A stretch of DNA of 64,000 nt. Source: Siphonodentalium dalli. Taxonomy: Eukaryota; Mollusca; Scaphopoda; Gadilida; Siphonodentaliidae. Numbering within the stretch: the first letter of the stretch is position 1; every line of letters begins with the position of its first letter. Below the pieces are notes generated by a model. It made no database searches. It was not told the DNA's origin and worked only from the letters and a program-made list of their open reading frames with translations. Shown one piece after another: positions 61,362 through 64,000 of this stretch. Position numbers and translations under genes: made by a program. The DNA lies in assembly GCA_032622095.1 (NCBI GenBank), contig CP136062.1, positions 35,340,918-35,404,917 on the forward strand, written 5' to 3'.

Positions 61362-61690
61362 TGAAATGTTATTAGATCTGTGTAGATTTCATACATACCT
61401 ATACGCCCAATAATGCAAATGTTATTAGATCTGTGTATATGTCATACATACCTATACGCCCAGTACTGTAAATGTTATTAGATCTGTGTAGATTGCATAC
61501 ATACCTATACGCCCAATACTGTAAATGTTATTAGATCTGTGTATATGTCATACATACCTATACGCCCAATATTGTTGATGTTATTAGATCTGTGTATATT
61601 CCATACATACCTATACGCCCAATACTGTAAATATTATTAGATCTGTGAATATTTCATACATACCTATACGGCCAATATTGTTGATGTTCG
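61362..61690 (-). repeat. 53-bp array that copies a splice donor
   Basis: Six exact-period units (anchors at 61368, 61421, 61474, 61527, 61580, 61633, then 61686 at the exon edge). In gene orientation each unit carries ATTGGGCGTATAG then the donor GTATGTATG, CACAGATCTAATAAC, and often ATTTACAG. The unit nearest the exon is the real exon end and donor of the exon at 61664-61847, so the array arose by copying that border into the intron. Confidence 0.93.
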
Positions 61691-61847
61691 TGGGCCAGAC
61701 CAATGTTAACTACTCCTGCGATTGGAGGAGATGAGTCAATTGTGACACCGTCTGACGTCACAGTTGTGCAAAGATCGGCTCCGTTGCAGCAAGTCGCGGT
61801 TGTGTAGTAATTCAAACCAGTGTAGAAATGTCCGCGAAAGGTGTGGT
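61664..61847 (-). CDS. Giant FN3-like protein, exon
   Basis: The acceptor TATATTTCAG lies before 61847; the donor GTATGTATG follows 61664. Entry phase 1, exit phase 2, and both fit the neighbouring exons exactly. Residues 53-113. It encodes the second half of one FN3-like domain (HFYTGLNYYTTATCCNGADL, then VTSDGVTIDSSPPIAGVV) and the start of the next (LAHEHQQYWPYR). The exon end lies within the first copy of the 53-bp array. Confidence 0.92.
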
Positions 61848-61880
61848 CTGAAATATACACAGCAACTGGTGTAAAGTGTG

Positions 61881-61921
61881 TGTAGTAGTAGTAGTAGTAG
61901 TAATAATAATAATAATAGTAA
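61881..61921. repeat. GTA/ATA trinucleotide microsatellite
   Basis: A GTA run (about 7 units) passes into TAA units. Located 30-70 bp upstream of the acceptor of the exon at 61664-61847. Confidence 0.9.
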
Positions 61922-62049
61922 TGTTGCTTATATTGCGATTATCTCCAGTAGCAGCGGACCCTTTGATGTTACCCCAGCTGTTGAGTAATACAGAGTCTTG
62001 TGCCTGCTGCCATTATACAGGCGCTTCACTTAAGCCACCTAACAGGTCC

Positions 62050-63085
62050 CTATTTCTCGTCTGGATACCACGAAGCGAGCACACTGCAAGGTATTGGTCT
62101 TCTAAATATTCTCCACATATGGTGCATATCATATTGACATTATCATTCGGAGTTCTTTCATCTTGTGCATTCTATAGACAGTTTATGATTTGCTGGTCTG
62201 AGCTTCAGGAGGTATATCGATTTATTAGACGACAACATCAAAGTGATTTGGATGACCGTAATCAGTATTAATAAAACTATAAAATTGGGCCCTCGACGAT
62301 TCGAATCAGATGTGTTTAAGTCAACGAGTACTGCGTCCCAATGACGTTGTTTGATAACCGTTTTTGCATTTCAAATCAGAAAGAGCATGTTGGACAACAG
62401 ATAACCATCTGGAGTTATTTGTGTCTACTGTCTTTGAGTTCATCTCTTGGGTCTGATGAATTAAGGTATAAATATTCTTTTAGCTAACTCGGAGCCGTCA
62501 TTCGATACCAGCTTTGACCGGTATGTCAGAGCTCGGCATGTTATTTCTATAGAGACGGAGTCTCGTGCGAATTTAGCTTATCATTTTAGATTACGTTTAA
62601 AGAACCAGATCTCACGTTCATAGAATAAATAGGTGAAAACATCTTATTGAATAGATTAAGCATGTTATCAATGGGTAGGTTCAGTTTTCGGACCTCATTA
62701 AGCAGCCCGTAATTGTCCTCGTTTCATAATTGACTGGCATGGTGTCATCTTTATGTTATGGAAGAAGCGGCCATTATAAAATAAACACATTTAAATAACT
62801 ATTTCTAGGCTACAGCCTCTGTACATTACTGTGGGAAGATTTGTCGATCATTGCTTTGTGAAAATCATTAATTTAGTCTTTTTTGTATTGACTTGAAGTT
62901 TCCAAACTTCTGCGTAATTAGCAAAGGCGAGGAGCCCAATTCATATTAACTTCGTCGTCTGAAAATAGAATTGTATTATCGGCATATAAAAGACATAACA
63001 TTTTAATAAAACAGCCAGCATGTTGCATATATGATTCATTTATACATTTAAGGGGGTCAATGTCACAATCATACAAGATACTTTG
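62050..63085 (-). pseudogene. Decayed LINE (reverse transcriptase to C-terminus)
   Basis: Reading minus, in order: LLYADNTILFSDDEVN (catalytic YAD box with the second D lost, about 62985), VNTKKTKLMIFTKQ (62880), CSLEIVI and FYNGRF blocks, EVRKLNLPIDNMLNLFNKMF (about 62690), LIHQTQEMNSKTVDTNNSRW (about 62450), and ICTICGEYLEDQY (about 62125). This is the order of an RT core, thumb and C-terminal zinc-knuckle-like region of an invertebrate LINE. Multiple stops and frame changes make it inactive. It lies in the intron between the two 5'-most exons, in the same orientation as the gene. Confidence 0.82.
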
Positions 63086-63155
63086 TAATAATGTCCCCTT
63101 TTTATTTTCTCTCTATGTGTTTGACATGGAGAGAAAATAAGGGGACATTATTTCA
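63086..63155. repeat. Short hairpin at the edge of the LINE
   Basis: AATAATGTCCCCTTTTTATTT and AAATAAGGGGACATTATT-type arms with TCTCTC/GAGAGA pair around a loop of about 14 bases. Confidence 0.85.
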
Positions 63156-63284
63156 CCTTGGAATAAGCTAATTTTACATACAAAAAAAGTCAGACAAAAA
63201 GTTGTCTCTGAGACAAATGTTATTTTTACCATACATATCCTTTATTATATTTAGGATATTTATGACATGTGTTGGTTCACTTAC

Positions 63285-63441
63285 CCGTTGCCTTATGTAC
63301 ATTTGTCGCCGCCTGTTCGTCGCATTCACCGGGTGCTGTCCCCAAACATACAACGTAGTCATATATTCCGGAATGTGGGTCCATGAAGCTGTCGTAGCTC
63401 ACAGTTATAACGCCGTGATTCATTTGATAATCAACATCACC
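63285..63441 (-). CDS. Giant FN3-like protein, 5'-most exon in the window
   Basis: The acceptor ACTTTAG lies before 63441; the donor GTAAGTGA follows 63285. Entry phase 0, exit phase 1 (the G left over joins AC of the next exon to give Asp). Residues 1-52: DVDYQMNHGVITVSYDSFMD, then SGIYDYVVCLGTAPGECDEQ. This is the first half of an FN3-like domain; the F-x-D-x-x-S-G-I-x-x-Y-x-V-C-x-G-T motif recurs in the exon at 56643-58216. The protein must continue upstream past position 64000. Confidence 0.9.
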
Positions 63442-63821
63442 CTAAAGTAACACAAAACAATACCCCGATGTATGCTTTCGAATAGAGAACGTGTATGAAT
63501 TATACTCATCGAGTCTAAAAGTTCGATCCAATCCCTATCTGTGTAGAAACGTCATCGGAGTTTGTTTCATGACCGATTTGCAACTTGTAAGTATTTCACA
63601 TGGGAGGCAGTTTGAAGTTGAGTTGGGTGGGCATGGGGCAAATGTAAAAATAAACCAATAGTTAACAGTACACTCATTTTTGAGTACCACAAGTGTCAGC
63701 CATTATACAAATGGTGTTGTCAACATTTTCAATATCTAGGTAATTTCCTCAGCATTGAGAGGATTATTCAAAATCTCGATCCACACGAATGACTGATACT
63801 CAGTCCATGCTAAAAATATAG
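63442..63821. other. Intron sequence
   Basis: No further upstream exon of the FN3-like gene is seen before the window ends. Confidence 0.5.
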
Positions 63822-63964
63822 AATATACGCATAGTGTTTCTGAATAACAAATTTAATCCACGAGTGGGATCGGCGATTTGCACCACGAGCTTCAGCGAGT
63901 GGTGTAAATCGCCAATCCCACGAGTGAATTAAATTTGCTATTCAGAAACACTATGCGTATATTT
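63822..63964. repeat. 143-bp palindrome
   Basis: AATATACGCATAGTGTTTCTG pairs with CAGAAACACTATGCGTATATT, AACAAATTTAAT with ATTAAATTTGCT, and CACGAGTGGGATCGGCGATTT with AAATCGCCAATCCCACGAGTG. The centre is CACCACGAGCTTCAGCGAGTGG. Same plan as the palindrome at 50171-50322. Confidence 0.9.
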
Positions 63965-64000
63965 TGTTTATGCCACGATCTTTACAATTCGATGGATAAA

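Overview
This is a window of nuclear DNA from an animal. It is AT-rich, intron-rich and crowded with repeats, with no bacterial-style operons and no viral genome. The organism looks like a marine invertebrate, probably a lophotrochozoan and possibly a mollusc. That is an inference from three things: a very large extracellular protein built of FN3-like domains, several decayed non-LTR retrotransposons with invertebrate-type reverse transcriptase motifs, and a tRNA-derived SINE with many MITE and palindrome families.

The one well-supported gene lies on the minus strand from 63441 down to 48466. Six exons (63285-63441, 61664-61847, 56643-58216, 54008-55507, 51017-51577, 48466-48743) join with GT/AG borders and matching phases into 4254 nt. 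They encode the C-terminal 1417 residues of a giant secreted or surface protein of tandem FN3-like beta-sandwich domains, with linkers of the type D-x-[ST]-x-P-P-x-x-G. The 5' part lies beyond position 64000. A second, weaker gene on the minus strand (19063-18701) encodes a signal peptide plus a PAN/Apple-like segment, and a decayed paralogous copy lies directly downstream.

By region: 1-16 kb holds a LINE fragment, a TTAA-flanked MITE, a tRNA-SINE, degenerate retroelement coding sequence and a four-unit tandem repeat. At 16.1-16.8 kb a palindromic minisatellite is enclosed by terminal inverted repeats. At 18.3-19.1 kb is the PAN-like locus. 20-27 kb holds a LINE 3' end and MITEs. 27.1-30.5 kb holds a 40-copy 28-bp minisatellite with higher-order structure, a 39-bp array and a very large inverted repeat with nested palindromes. 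31-47 kb is almost wholly repeats: LINE ends, G-tract repeats, a 1.5-kb element with TTA flanks carrying a nested hAT-like element, and a recent 485-bp tandem duplication. 48-64 kb is the FN3-like gene, whose introns hold a GC-rich 122-bp repeat element, palindromes, a LINE about 1 kb long and a 53-bp array that copies a splice donor.

Nearly all other open frames in the window are short, lack codon or homology support, or fall inside repeats. Boundaries of repeats are read by eye and are approximate unless terminal motifs are stated. No promoter, CRISPR array or functional RNA gene could be supported.
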